A stretch of 64,000 nt of DNA from PFL25 sp046260155 (GTDB lineage: Bacteria; Chloroflexota; Anaerolineae; Anaerolineales; UBA4823). The position numbers and the translations under genes were made by a program. Of this stretch, positions 1-9,616 are shown piece after piece. Under the pieces are notes generated by a model, which worked only from the letters and a program-made list of their open reading frames with translations, made no database searches and was not told the origin of the DNA. The DNA is taken from positions 44,155 through 108,154 of the forward strand of contig JBJYXV010000032.1 in the NCBI GenBank assembly GCA_046260155.1. The letters run 5' to 3'. Within the stretch, counting starts at the first letter, position 1. Each line of letters begins with the position of its first letter.

Positions 1-363
1 GGTCACCGACACATGGTTTTCCTGACCATCACGCAGTACCGTGTAATCTAAATTTCTTCCTACCTGAAAAATATCTTGCAGCCTGGCTGAGGTTGTTACG
101 GTTTGCCAGTCCCCCGGAATCCCTTCAACGGCGATCACCTGGTCACCAGACTGCAGGTTAGAATTACTTCCCATCAGGTTTTTCGAATAGTTGAATCCGG
201 GCAGATTGGCTGCCTCGTTTACCTCCCAACCATCGGTAGGTAAGGTGAAACGATAGGCGATATCCGTGATGCTGTATAAAATTATGACAATGGCGATCGC
301 CAGGATCAACCATGACCCTGGGTTGAATTTCTTCTCAGTTTTTGATAGGGGTTGAACTGTCAT
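1..363 (-). CDS. Membrane sensor-like protein with PDZ-like domain (partial, cut by window edge)
   Basis: The gene starts at the ATG ending at 363 and runs off the left edge, so only the first 121 residues are visible. One hydrophobic segment (about residues 17-37) is followed by an LPTDGW motif and a PDZ-like stretch containing LQSGDQVIAVEG. The upstream neighbour (368-1789) has the same order of membrane segment, LPTDGW and PDZ-like region, so this is most likely a fourth tandem paralogue of that family. It lies 4 bases after the neighbour's stop and is probably co-transcribed. Whether the missing part ends in a kinase domain or, like its paralogues, stops short cannot be seen. Confidence 0.75.
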   Translation of the reverse strand, partial: MTVQPLSKTEKKFNPGSWLILAIAIVIILYSITDIAYRFTLPTDGWEVNEAANLPGFNYSKNLMGSNSNLQSGDQVIAVEGIPGDWQTVTTSARLQDIFQVGRNLDYTVLRDGQENHVSVT

Positions 364-367
364 CGGA

Positions 368-1789
368 TTATTCTTGGTCTCGATTAGTGGAAATTGATGA
401 GCGGATCGCAGCTGGCCTCAACCACATGCTGACCTGATCAGGATGCATGGTGTCCGCTACCACGCCCAACACCGCAGAACTAAGCGCTTCCAGGTCAACT
501 TCATCTCTCGCTGCAGATGCAAAATGAGCCAGGATGCGTTCGGCATCATATTTTTTACGGTAGAAGCGGCGATCGATGAAATCCTGGATGCGGGTTCGCA
601 GTGGGTTGAATAGGGCTGCGATGACCAGAGTCGAGATCACGATCACCACGGGAGAATTCTCCCCACTCCATTGTTCCACCAGGTTCTGTAACAGCACCAC
701 GCTGCCGAAGTAGACCAGCACCAGCAGCCCGGTCAGCAGTGTATATTGCAGGGTGCGGCGGATGATAATGTCTATATCGAAGAGGTGAAAGCGCAGGATG
801 GCGATGCTGATGGTGATAGGCAATGCCAGGTAAACCAGGGTATCAATTACATTCAACCACCAGGGCGTCACTGATACCGCCAAAAGAAAACTGATAATAT
901 TGCTTAAAAATTGATAACCAGCGACCAGGGCCACCCCAAACCCTACCCAGCGGATCTGGGCGCGCGCCACTGGATCGTTACGTTCGGTGTGTAAGGTGTG
1001 GATTACGCTGATGACAGTCAGAAGCCCGTAAACGGCTACCAACCCAAAACCAAAGTAAGGACCCAATTGAGAGAAAGGTCCACCGATGAGCAGGATGATC
1101 ACCGGTAAAAGCGAATACAATATTGCTACGGTTAATCTCGGATGGGATAGAAAAGGCTGTTTTGGCTTTGGGAAGATCAGCGACAATAAAAGTAATGATG
1201 GAAATAACAAAATTCCCCAGATGTAATATCCAAGTATTGCTACAGCGATTGCCGAAATTGGATCAATCCGATCTGCAAGCGTCTCGGGAACCACGGAAAT
1301 AACCGCCATCGCCAGGCGCACGGTACCCAAGAACAAGAGCACCCGGGCTGCGGAATTACCTGGTCTACGCATGAAAACGAAGATGCCAATCACAAAATAG
1401 AGTAGACCGATCAGATAGTTTGGCCAATCGTTAATCAGATTCTTGCTAAGGGAAATCACAGTCCAGTTCCCAATCGCGACGGGTAAGGTCAGGGTTTGAT
1501 CTTTTCGTAAAATCTCGTACTGCACGGTACCGCCAGCGTTCCAGGATTCTGGTTTTGTTCCACGAGTGCCATCAAATGGCAGGCCATCGAGGGAGATGGG
1601 TAAATCACCTGGTTGGAGCGCAGAGGGCAATCCAAGCGTGTTTTCTGTTAATCCACGACCTTCTATATAAATCCAACCATCGGTAGGCAAACCATAGCGG
1701 TAGAGATTGAGTGCGGAGATGACCCCGAGCAAACCGATGCAGGCACCCAGTACAATCCATGAAACCCGGCTGAAGTGAGATTCATTCAT
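368..1789 (-). CDS. PDZ/7TM sensor-like membrane protein without kinase domain
   Basis: This 473-residue protein has an N-terminal membrane segment, an LPTDGW motif and a PDZ-like domain (about residues 30-110), then roughly eight hydrophobic segments. It ends in a conserved cytoplasmic block from residue 394 containing FNPLR, FIDRRFYRKKYDAE and an ARDEVDL motif. This layout resembles the input half of ComP-type sensor histidine kinases, but the protein ends about 80 residues after FNPLR, with no HisKA or ATPase domain. Its ATG overlaps the stop of the preceding gene as ATGA (1786-1789), so translation is probably coupled. The role, such as sensing and passing a signal to a partner, is inferred. 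Confidence 0.8.
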   Translation of the reverse strand: MNESHFSRVSWIVLGACIGLLGVISALNLYRYGLPTDGWIYIEGRGLTENTLGLPSALQPGDLPISLDGLPFDGTRGTKPESWNAGGTVQYEILRKDQTLTLPVAIGNWTVISLSKNLINDWPNYLIGLLYFVIGIFVFMRRPGNSAARVLLFLGTVRLAMAVISVVPETLADRIDPISAIAVAILGYYIWGILLFPSLLLLSLIFPKPKQPFLSHPRLTVAILYSLLPVIILLIGGPFSQLGPYFGFGLVAVYGLLTVISVIHTLHTERNDPVARAQIRWVGFGVALVAGYQFLSNIISFLLAVSVTPWWLNVIDTLVYLALPITISIAILRFHLFDIDIIIRRTLQYTLLTGLLVLVYFGSVVLLQNLVEQWSGENSPVVIVISTLVIAALFNPLRTRIQDFIDRRFYRKKYDAERILAHFASAARDEVDLEALSSAVLGVVADTMHPDQVSMWLRPAAIRSSISTNRDQE

Positions 1790-3060
1790 GATTCAACACC
1801 CGTCAGCACACCATCTTGTTCTGTCAACTGTGAAGGTGATTGGTTTGTCGGTTTCAACCACAAGCTGATCACCTCCGGCTGCAAGGTGTTCCCTACAGCA
1901 CTCAACAGGGCAGTGCTCAGCTGTTCCAAATTTACTTCATCGCGAGCAGCAGTAGTGAAATGAGCCAGGGTGTGTTCGGCATCATATTTCTTGCGGTAGA
2001 AGCGGCGATCGATGAATTCCTGGATGCGTTTTCGTAGCGGGTTGAACAAGGCCGCGATGCCCAATGTCGAGATGACAATCACGATTGGGGATTGCTCCCC
2101 CGTGAGTGCTTCAACCAGGTTCTGCAGGACCAATACGCTTCCGAAATAAACCAGCACCAATAACCCGGTGATCAGGGTATATTGCAGTGTCTTGCGGATG
2201 ATGAGGTCAATATCGTACAATCGATAGCGTGTGATAGCGATGCCAATCGCCAGGTACAGCGGCAGGATAGCCAGATTTGACAGGATACCGGGCAATATGT
2301 CCGAATAATCGATCAGGACCAGGGAAGCCAATAAACAGGTAACATAAATTACGCCGCCTACAACAAACCACCGGATTTGTGCTCGGACCTGCGGCGTGGT
2401 TGATCGGTACCTCAGCAGCATGGCCAGAGCTGACAGTATTATCATGCTAACGATGGACAGGAAACCTACCGGTGCTATCAGCTGGAAGAGTGGATTGAGA
2501 CTCACAGGCAGAAAACCGATTGGGTTATCAACCAGCGGTAATCCGAGCTGTAAACCATCGACATCAGAAAAGGGTATTTGCTGAGAGAATAATTCCAGGC
2601 TTAGCAGGATGAACGCTAAAATCACCCACACATGCAGAATTCGCCAGCGCGACGATGGGGGTTTTCCATCCGGAAACCAGAGCATCATCAGCATAAAACA
2701 AATGAACCGGATAATGTATGCCGTATCGCCGAACAATAAGAACGTAAACAGCAGTCTCGAGTATCCAGCGGTTGGGCTGCTGTTTGCATAATATTTCAGT
2801 CCTTGTGACAGGCTAACGAAGGCAATTGTTAATCCAACGACCAACCACAACCAGCCAATGCGGTTGCGCGGCTGCTTACCCAGGATGACCAGACCCAGAA
2901 CTGGTGCTCCGCATCCAACAATCGCCCCAACCAGATATTCCCAGGCTCTGACATCCTGTCCCGCCGGGAACAAAAGGACCAGGGAAACCGAGATGACCAG
3001 GGCGACCAGCGTAACCAGCGCCACTGTCCAGGCAACCAGGCGTTCCCAGGAGTTATTCAT
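1786..3060 (-). CDS. 7TM sensor-like membrane protein without kinase domain (paralogue 2)
   Basis: A 424-residue membrane protein with about nine hydrophobic segments and no PDZ-like domain. From residue 339 it carries the same cytoplasmic block as its neighbours: FNPLR, FIDRRFYRKKYDAE, ARDEVNL, and a short amphipathic end. The stretch just before it (RYRLYDIDLIIRKTLQYTL) is also shared by all family members here. No catalytic domain follows. It overlaps both neighbours by ATGA, at 1786-1789 and 3057-3060. It is probably a sensor input module or membrane scaffold; the ligand is unknown. Confidence 0.8.
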   Translation of the reverse strand: MNNSWERLVAWTVALVTLVALVISVSLVLLFPAGQDVRAWEYLVGAIVGCGAPVLGLVILGKQPRNRIGWLWLVVGLTIAFVSLSQGLKYYANSSPTAGYSRLLFTFLLFGDTAYIIRFICFMLMMLWFPDGKPPSSRWRILHVWVILAFILLSLELFSQQIPFSDVDGLQLGLPLVDNPIGFLPVSLNPLFQLIAPVGFLSIVSMIILSALAMLLRYRSTTPQVRAQIRWFVVGGVIYVTCLLASLVLIDYSDILPGILSNLAILPLYLAIGIAITRYRLYDIDLIIRKTLQYTLITGLLVLVYFGSVLVLQNLVEALTGEQSPIVIVISTLGIAALFNPLRKRIQEFIDRRFYRKKYDAEHTLAHFTTAARDEVNLEQLSTALLSAVGNTLQPEVISLWLKPTNQSPSQLTEQDGVLTGVES

Positions 3061-4283
3061 CGCCCTCTGCCTCGAATTCTAAGATGCAGGCTGATCCGGT
3101 TCGGCTGCATCGTCTCCTCTACCACCTGCAGCATGGCAGCATTCAGTTGATCCATGTCAACTTCATCCCGGGCTGTTTCAGCGAACCGAGCCAGAGCTAG
3201 TTCGGCATCATATTTCTTGCGGTAAAAGCGGCGATCGATGAAACCCTGTATACGAAAACGCAGAGGATTGAATAGTGCAGCAATCCCTAAGGTCGAGATA
3301 ACGATCACGACCGGCGATTGCTGACCGGTCAAATTCTCAAACAGGTTTTGTAGCAGTATTACGCTGCCGAGATAAACGAGGATCAGCAGCCCGGTCAGCA
3401 GGGCGTATTGTAAGGTTTTGCGGATGATAATATCGATATCGTAGAGTCGGTAGCGCAGGATAGCGATGGCGATAGCAATAGGGAAAGTGAACATCCCAAT
3501 TGGGAGTAACAGGTTCAGAAAGTTTTCTCCCTGGCTGTAGGTGTTGCCAATAAAAGCTGGCATATAGAATACGAAGAAGATGGCTCCTGCATAAAACAAC
3601 CATTTGATCTGTTCTCGTTCAACCCCGCGCGCCCTGTGGAAGCGTACAAATAGAGATATGACACACAGCAGAATCCAGATCGGGAAAAGGATCAGGAAAG
3701 GGGTAGAGATGGAATCAAACCATCCTGGTTCTATGAAGCCAATGGGATTTGGTACAGTCCAGGGCGTTGGATCTTCATTTGGTCCCAATTCATTGGAGAA
3801 AGTGATCAAGAAAATAAGTACTGCCACTATCCACAGGCCAAAATAGACCACCCATTTCCAGCGTGGGCTGAGCAGGTGTCCAGTTGGGAATAAGAGCATG
3901 ACGAACATGATTGGTAAGATCAACAGGAGCCAGTCCCAATTACTAAACCAGAGAATGACCAGAAATAGCATGGAGGAGGTTGCTGGTGGAAGGAATTGAC
4001 CGTTCGTGAAGGATGAAGTGTAGGGTGCAATAACATCTAGAAAAAATGCAAAAGAGAGACCGGGCAGCATCATCACCAGTCCGATCACGTTGCGCGGCTG
4101 GCGGGAGGTGATCAACGCACCGACCAGGGCGAAAAGCACAGGCACAAGCGGAAACAACATTTGCGAGAGGGGAACGCGTTCCCCAATAGGGCGTCCCAGA
4201 TAGTAAGCTATCGCCACGAGATTCGTAGTTAGAATCACACCAAAAAATATCCAGGCGAGTATCGCATTAAGTTTGTTTTTCAT
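3057..4283 (-). CDS. 7TM sensor-like membrane protein without kinase domain (paralogue 3)
   Basis: The start is placed at the ATG ending at 4283, which forms an ATGA overlap with the stop of the acetyltransferase gene (4280-4282) and gives 408 residues. A GTG four codons upstream is also possible. About nine hydrophobic segments are followed, from about residue 338, by the family block FNPLR, FIDRRFYRKKYDAE and ARDEVDM, then a basic tail (RIRGRGR). Like the two genes after it, it ends where a histidine kinase would begin its catalytic half. Conservation of the block in all three complete copies suggests a binding site for a common partner. Confidence 0.8.
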   Translation of the reverse strand: MKNKLNAILAWIFFGVILTTNLVAIAYYLGRPIGERVPLSQMLFPLVPVLFALVGALITSRQPRNVIGLVMMLPGLSFAFFLDVIAPYTSSFTNGQFLPPATSSMLFLVILWFSNWDWLLLILPIMFVMLLFPTGHLLSPRWKWVVYFGLWIVAVLIFLITFSNELGPNEDPTPWTVPNPIGFIEPGWFDSISTPFLILFPIWILLCVISLFVRFHRARGVEREQIKWLFYAGAIFFVFYMPAFIGNTYSQGENFLNLLLPIGMFTFPIAIAIAILRYRLYDIDIIIRKTLQYALLTGLLILVYLGSVILLQNLFENLTGQQSPVVIVISTLGIAALFNPLRFRIQGFIDRRFYRKKYDAELALARFAETARDEVDMDQLNAAMLQVVEETMQPNRISLHLRIRGRGR

Positions 4284-4804
4284 GATCCTTTCCACTTTGA
4301 GCGGTTGATGGAATATAGCTGAAATGGCCCCAGTTCATCTCGGCCGCTCTTTTCGAAAGTCATCCCAATTTTCTCCGCCACCCGGATCGAAGCCCGATTG
4401 CGCTCGTCGATCAGGCAGATCAGCCTCGTCAACCCGAGATGCTCGAAGGCGTAATCCCGGATACCTCTTGCCGCTTCCGTACCCAGGCCCTGCCCCCAAA
4501 AAGGTTTGGCGATCAGGTATGCGATTTCAACTTCATCCTGGCCATCGATTATCCAGGGCAATAAGCCACAGCGCCCTATGAATTGCCCGCTTTCTTTTTC
4601 GAGTGTTGCCCACAAACCCAGGTCGGGGTGCTGTGGGTGCCCGTGGCGGTGCCACTCCAATTCTTCCCAGGACTCTTCGTGCGTCAGCGTGCCTTCAGGA
4701 AAATACTGGCGCAATTCCGGATCGCGATAAAGAGCAGCCAGCGCTTCGAGATCACCTGGTTCAAAGTGGCGCATAACCAGCCGTTCAGTTTTCAGGATCA
4801 TCAT
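4280..4804 (-). CDS. GNAT family N-acetyltransferase (RimJ/RimL-like)
   Basis: The family would transfer an acetyl group from acetyl-CoA to an amine, typically a protein N-terminus or small amine. The 174-residue protein opens with the typical strand LKTERLVMRHFEPGD, and carries IAYLIAKPFWGQGLGTEAARGI, the acetyl-CoA pyrophosphate-binding signature (Q/RxxGxG/A). It ends with NRASIRVAEKIGMTFE, common to the RimJ/RimL branch. The start at 4804 is chosen because its ATG overlaps the upstream stop as ATGA (4801-4804); a longer in-frame extension would lie inside the neighbour. The substrate is not known. It belongs to the coupled minus-strand run with the sensor-like proteins. Confidence 0.9.
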   Translation of the reverse strand: MMILKTERLVMRHFEPGDLEALAALYRDPELRQYFPEGTLTHEESWEELEWHRHGHPQHPDLGLWATLEKESGQFIGRCGLLPWIIDGQDEVEIAYLIAKPFWGQGLGTEAARGIRDYAFEHLGLTRLICLIDERNRASIRVAEKIGMTFEKSGRDELGPFQLYSINRSKWKGS

Positions 4805-5271
4805 TGGTTTTTGCCCACCTTCGACGCAAAAAGGCCTCCCAAAACCAGCCCGTAAAGTGCATGCCCCAATCCCCATTCCCAGGTCGGAATCTCCCCCAGC
4901 GGAGAATTCGTGATCGGTAACACTGCGATCTGGGAGAGTAAGAACAATAAACTTCCGAAGAGAAGCCCTCCAACATAGCCATAAACCCTGCGAGCTGTAA
5001 ACCTGGTCAGCAGAGGCCAAACCAGCACCCCAAACAGGGCTCCGTAGATCGCGGAGACGGCCAGGTGGCTGAGCAAACCCCGGATAGGAGAAGTTAATTG
5101 GCCAGCACTGAAGCGCGCCAGCAAAGCTGCAGGATTTTCTCCTGATAGCAAAGCCAGCGCTGCCAGTACCATGTACATTGTGATTCCGCCCATCAATCCG
5201 TAGATCACACCATCCACAGCCAGATTATTCAGGCTGCTTTTATTTTCATTTATTATATCCACTTTATCCAT
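4801..5271 (-). CDS. Four-segment membrane protein of unknown function
   Basis: A 156-residue protein with four clear hydrophobic segments (about residues 20-45, 65-90, 98-120 and 133-150) and a hydrophilic N-terminus. I do not recognise a named family. The ATG at 5271 is preceded by a GGGATGGTGA stretch that can serve as ribosome binding site. It is the first gene of a minus-strand run, so the promoter should lie in 5272-5477, the region shared with the divergent SARP gene. Its stop overlaps the start of the acetyltransferase. Confidence 0.75.
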   Translation of the reverse strand: MDKVDIINENKSSLNNLAVDGVIYGLMGGITMYMVLAALALLSGENPAALLARFSAGQLTSPIRGLLSHLAVSAIYGALFGVLVWPLLTRFTARRVYGYVGGLLFGSLLFLLSQIAVLPITNSPLGEIPTWEWGLGHALYGLVLGGLFASKVGKNQ

Positions 5272-5414
5272 ATTTCACCATCCCTTTTCTTCTCGTGAAA
5301 GTTATTTCATAATTCAAAGATGTTAGTATCCAGGACCAAAGCCCAAGGTAATCTATTTTGGGTAAATGCGGGATTAATTTCTTAATTTGCTTCTATCATA
5401 GGTTTTCCTCGTAT

Positions 5415-5456
5415 CGTAACCGTTACGGCAATCGTTACGAATGTATTTTTCGTAAC
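5415..5456. promoter_or_regulatory. Cluster of four CGTAAC/GTTACG hexamers, probable operator
   Basis: CGTAAC occurs at 5415-5420 and 5451-5456, and its reverse complement GTTACG at 5422-5427 and 5434-5439. The first two form the near-perfect palindrome CGTAACCGTTACG. The second and third are direct repeats 12 bases apart. The cluster lies 22 bases upstream of the start codon of the SARP gene and 144 bases from the divergent membrane-protein gene. SARP regulators bind short direct repeats near -35, so autoregulation is plausible, but the binding protein is not shown by the sequence. Confidence 0.55.
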
Positions 5457-5477
5457 AATTCAAGTAAAATTAGAGCT

Positions 5478-8444
5478 ATGCCCGGCTATGAGCTCTATTT
5501 ATTCGGTGCACCGCACCTGGAGCACCAGGATCAGCCAGTTTCTTTAGATACTCGCAAAGCGCTTGCACTCCTAGCCTATCTCTTACTCACCGGAGAGCCC
5601 CAGAGCCGGGATACATTGGCTACCTTTTTTTGGCCTGAATCCGGTCAGAAATCTGCGCGTGCTGCCCTGCGGCGCACACTCTCGGCTTTACGAGGTGGCG
5701 TGAGTGAGGAATTTCTCGATTTTGGGCGCGAGATCATCGCCTTCCATCCAGGAAGCGATTTTTGGTGTGATGTGATTTCTTTCCAATCCCGTTTGGATGA
5801 AATTCACGAGCATGGGCATCCACCGGAACAGGTTTGTGAGCGCTGTCTGATCCCGCTCCAGGAAGCAGCAGAACTCTATAAAGCTGACTTCATGGCTGGT
5901 TTCAGCCTGCGGGATAGCGCAGCTTTCGACGATTGGCAGTTCTTTGAAGCGGATCGCCTGCGCCGTGAATTAGCGGGTGTCCTTGAACGGCTGGTCAGTA
6001 TATATCACACCAGGAAGGACTTCCAAACAGCCCTCGATACTGCCAGGCGCTGGCTGACCCTTGATTTGCTCAATGAGGCTGCTCACCGGGCCTTAATCCT
6101 GCTCTATGCACAAAGCGGGCAGCGCAATGCTGCCCTGCGTCAATACCGGGAGTGTGTTCGCATTTTAGATCAAGAGCTGGGTGTCCCTCCTCTGGAGGAG
6201 ACTACCCAGCTTTATGAAGCGGTCAAGGAAAACCGTTTTAAAGGAATGGGCAGCTCGAAATATATGGCAGGTCCTGGCATGCCTTCCTACCAGGAACCAG
6301 ACGGAGTAGCACCTGAAAGAGATCTTACTTTCCCCATTGCCGATGATCCGCTCATCGGCAGGCGCAAAGAGTTGGAGGCTCTCTCCAATTTATACGGACA
6401 AATCGATCAAGACGGGGTTTTTGCCGCAATTACAGGGGAAATCGGGGTTGGTAAATCTCACCTGGCAAGAAAATTCATCGCTCAAATGGAACGTCGCGGC
6501 GCCAAAACGCTCTCCGTCCGCTGCTTCGCCGGGGAGTCCAACCTGGCTTATACGCCTCTGATCGATCTCCTCCGCCAGGGGATAGCCCGGGCAGGTGATC
6601 GAAGATGGTGGCAAAGATTAAATCCACACTGGTTGGCTGAAATCTCCCTCTTGGTCCCCGAAATATCGGGGTTGGCCAGCGAGATAACAGCGCCAAAACC
6701 AACCAGCGAGCCGGGCGCACAAACCCGTTTTTTTGACGCTGTCTGCCAGGCTTTGATCACATTGGTGCAAGGCAATTCGCCTGGCATCCTATTTATCGAC
6801 AACCTGGAATGGGCGGATGAATCTACTCTGGACCTGGTGGCCTATCTGGCACGCCGTTTAAGAGGCAGACCGATTATGCTGCTCACTGCATGGGGATCAG
6901 AAGCACAATTAACCACAATCGCGCTGGACCAGCTGATGATGGACACCATGCTGCAGGGAAATGGCATCCATATCGCGCTATCCCCCCTCCAACCAGACCA
7001 GGCTCGCCAATTGATCGAAAAATTTGAACCAGAGGATCGAGTTTTTTCAGATTCCTTCAAAGATCACCTTACTGATATCACAGATGGCTTACCCATGATG
7101 CTGGTTGAGTATTTGCAGGCTGCCCTGCAAGGTGAATTCAGCATTGAAATGGACGCAGAATACTGGCCTGTACCCACGGGATTGCGCGGCCTGCTCCAAA
7201 CCCGCCTGGCGGGATTGCGCAGCACAGCCCATCAACTCCTTCAAGCTGCGGCGGTCATCGGGCACACTTTTGACATCGACCTGCTTCAATCGACGAGCGG
7301 GCGATCGGAAGAGGAGATCATCCAGGGCATCGAAGAACTTCTCGCTCAGAATTTGGTACAGGAAATCAGCGATCAAAATGAAAACGGTCCCACCACCTTG
7401 CGCTATGATTTTAAGCACGAGCAGGTGCGAGAAATGCTGCTTGAAGACCTCAGCCTGGGTCGATCCCGTTTGCTGCACCGCCGGGCAGCTGAAGCCCTGG
7501 AAGAATATCAGAGATTTTACAAAATTCATCCATTAAGTGGCCAAATTGCATATCATTTCCAGCATGCGGGAGCCTCGGAGGCAGCCGCAAAATATTATTT
7601 CCTAGCGGGCCAACAAGATCGCGGCATACATGCAAATGCAGATGCAATTACTCATTTTCAAGCCGCTCTCGCATTGGGTTATCCAGAGAAACCTGAAATT
7701 CTTGTTGAACTTGGGGATCTGTATACCCTCAACGGGGATTATTCCCAGGCCATCCAGCAGTTCGAAGCAGCAGCGGCATTCGACCAGCCAGCATTGCTGC
7801 CGGTCATCGAACAAAAAATTGGCCAGGTCTACCTGCGTCTCGGTCAATGGGAACAGGCTGCCTGCCATTTTGAAGCTGCTCTGTTCGATCTCGGCTCATT
7901 GGAACCTGAGCAGCGCAGGATACTTGAAGCAAGAAACCGTGCCGATTGGAGTCTTGCCTCTCATCGCGCCGGGGATTCCAGAAAAGCTGCTGCGCTGGCT
8001 CAGGAAGCCTTGGCCTTGGCTGAAGAAGAGAATGATCCATTGGCCTTATCACAGGTGCATAATTTGCTCGGTGTATTAGCGCGGGCTTCCAATCAACCCG
8101 ATCTGGCATTGCAGCACCTGGAAAAAAGCCTTGCCTTCACCCACGAGGCGAATAGCCCCAGCGCACAAATTGCTGCGCTCAATAATCTGGCCCTTGTGCA
8201 AGCTGATCTCGGTGAGTATGGACGTTCCATTGAAAGCATTCAATCTGCACTCGATGAATGCAAGATCCTGGGTGATCGCCACCTGGAAGCAGCCCTCAGA
8301 AATAATTTGGCCGACCAGCTGCGCGCATCTGGAGATCAGGAAGCCGCAATCTCTCAGCTCAAAGAAGCTGTTACCATTTTCGCCGAAATCGGCCAGCGTG
8401 CTGAAGATTGGGAACCGGAAATCTGGAAATTAGTAGATTGGTAA
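5478..8444 (+). CDS. SARP-family transcriptional regulator with BTAD, AAA ATPase and TPR domains
   Basis: The start is taken at ATG 5478 (MPGYELYLFG), the usual opening strand of the OmpR-like winged helix in this family; an upstream in-frame extension has unlikely composition. The 988-residue protein has a winged-helix region (1-100), a bacterial transcriptional activation domain rich in helical repeats (about 100-260), and an ATPase with Walker A GEIGVGKS at 320-327 and Walker-B-like ILFIDNLEWAD. TPR repeats fill about 640-980. It belongs with the LuxR/MalT/SARP group of large ATP-driven switch regulators. Targets are unknown; the hexamer cluster directly upstream suggests it controls itself and perhaps the divergent operon. 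Confidence 0.9.
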   Translation: MPGYELYLFGAPHLEHQDQPVSLDTRKALALLAYLLLTGEPQSRDTLATFFWPESGQKSARAALRRTLSALRGGVSEEFLDFGREIIAFHPGSDFWCDVISFQSRLDEIHEHGHPPEQVCERCLIPLQEAAELYKADFMAGFSLRDSAAFDDWQFFEADRLRRELAGVLERLVSIYHTRKDFQTALDTARRWLTLDLLNEAAHRALILLYAQSGQRNAALRQYRECVRILDQELGVPPLEETTQLYEAVKENRFKGMGSSKYMAGPGMPSYQEPDGVAPERDLTFPIADDPLIGRRKELEALSNLYGQIDQDGVFAAITGEIGVGKSHLARKFIAQMERRGAKTLSVRCFAGESNLAYTPLIDLLRQGIARAGDRRWWQRLNPHWLAEISLLVPEISGLASEITAPKPTSEPGAQTRFFDAVCQALITLVQGNSPGILFIDNLEWADESTLDLVAYLARRLRGRPIMLLTAWGSEAQLTTIALDQLMMDTMLQGNGIHIALSPLQPDQARQLIEKFEPEDRVFSDSFKDHLTDITDGLPMMLVEYLQAALQGEFSIEMDAEYWPVPTGLRGLLQTRLAGLRSTAHQLLQAAAVIGHTFDIDLLQSTSGRSEEEIIQGIEELLAQNLVQEISDQNENGPTTLRYDFKHEQVREMLLEDLSLGRSRLLHRRAAEALEEYQRFYKIHPLSGQIAYHFQHAGASEAAAKYYFLAGQQDRGIHANADAITHFQAALALGYPEKPEILVELGDLYTLNGDYSQAIQQFEAAAAFDQPALLPVIEQKIGQVYLRLGQWEQAACHFEAALFDLGSLEPEQRRILEARNRADWSLASHRAGDSRKAAALAQEALALAEEENDPLALSQVHNLLGVLARASNQPDLALQHLEKSLAFTHEANSPSAQIAALNNLALVQADLGEYGRSIESIQSALDECKILGDRHLEAALRNNLADQLRASGDQEAAISQLKEAVTIFAEIGQRAEDWEPEIWKLVDW

Positions 8445-8706
8445 TGATGGAAGAAAAAGTTGAAGAGTCTTCCTCTGAAATTATTAAAACATAGAATTGA
8501 AATTATCGTCGGTTTTCTCGCTTGGGATGACCTCAGTTAGAATCTTGAAATTAGAGAGTCAAGGATCCTCTGTTTCTTTGCCGAATTAAACTTCGTCCCA
8601 GCGATGTAATTCTTCCATCGGAACAATACAGAAAGGAATAAATCTCGGCTCACTGGATTCAATTAAGACCCAGTGGTTTGATCATTAATGACCAAATAAT
8701 TACCGT

Positions 8707-9405
8707 TCATCTATTGCCAGCATATGCAAGCGCTGAGGCCGTCTGGCAGCCGACAATCGCTGGTGCTTCGTGGATCAGCCCATCATTCTGCAGAGCTTCC
8801 ACCATGAACAAGGCAAAATCCACCCGGCGGGTGAGGTTGCTTTCGAGGATCGGGTCGCCCACATGCCTGCTCCAGACCGGTAAACCCTGGCTTTCGCCTT
8901 CTTCGAGATCGCTGCCGCGCACCACCGTCCACAGCGTATCGCTATCAAATACGCGCTGGCAGGCATCCATCTGGTCGTTGATATCGACTACACGCAGCAG
9001 GCGCCCAATCCAACCACCAACTTTCTCGTATGCTTTAATCTGCCAGGGATAAACATCCTTACCGTCCATGGATATATGCCACCCGCAGGAGAAAATCAGG
9101 CGGGCATCCTTGCGCGCATAATCGAGCACTGCTTGAGCCGTTCCTGAGGAATACCCGTGAACCCCATAAGGGACCAGCACAGTCAGCACTCCATCACACC
9201 CGGTTACAGCCTCTTTGATCAGCTCACGATTATCCGTTGGCCCTGGAAAAATGGTCATGCGATCTTGGAACGCATCCAGCTTGCTGACGCTGCTTTCGCG
9301 GCAAACCCCAGCCACTTCGTAACCGCGATCAAGAGCTTGCTGCACCATGTACTGGCCAAGTTTCCCTGAGGCTCCCACGATACAAACTTTATTGATATTC
9401 ACCAT
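8707..9405 (-). CDS. NAD(P)-binding NmrA/atypical-SDR family protein
   Basis: The 232-residue protein has the Rossmann dinucleotide-binding motif VGASGKLG at residues 10-17, followed by the alternating strands and helices of an atypical short-chain dehydrogenase. There is no YxxxK catalytic pair in the usual place, which fits NmrA- or biliverdin-reductase-B-like members that bind NAD(P)H and act as redox sensors or reductases on unusual substrates. It stands alone on the minus strand between two plus-strand genes. The ATG at 9405 fits the start of the first strand. The substrate cannot be predicted. Confidence 0.8.
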   Translation of the reverse strand: MVNINKVCIVGASGKLGQYMVQQALDRGYEVAGVCRESSVSKLDAFQDRMTIFPGPTDNRELIKEAVTGCDGVLTVLVPYGVHGYSSGTAQAVLDYARKDARLIFSCGWHISMDGKDVYPWQIKAYEKVGGWIGRLLRVVDINDQMDACQRVFDSDTLWTVVRGSDLEEGESQGLPVWSRHVGDPILESNLTRRVDFALFMVEALQNDGLIHEAPAIVGCQTASALAYAGNR

Positions 9406-9616
9406 TCTTATCCTTGTGTGTACACTTTAAATTCAACCTGATACCAGGAGGAATCCAACCCTGCACCAGGTTAACAGAACCTATTATATACAGATCTGCG
9501 ACACCGGAACCGATAACACCTGAAAACAAAAACCCGGGAAAACTGAATGAACCGATTTTCCAAGAACTAGGTATCTGAGATGGTTAATAGTTAATTCTCG
9601 TATTCAGGAGGCTAGT

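Noticed and set aside
4805..5020. A longer acetyltransferase starting at 5020
   Set aside because: The extra 72 residues overlap the upstream membrane-protein gene and do not resemble the GNAT fold; the ATGA start at 4804 fits better.
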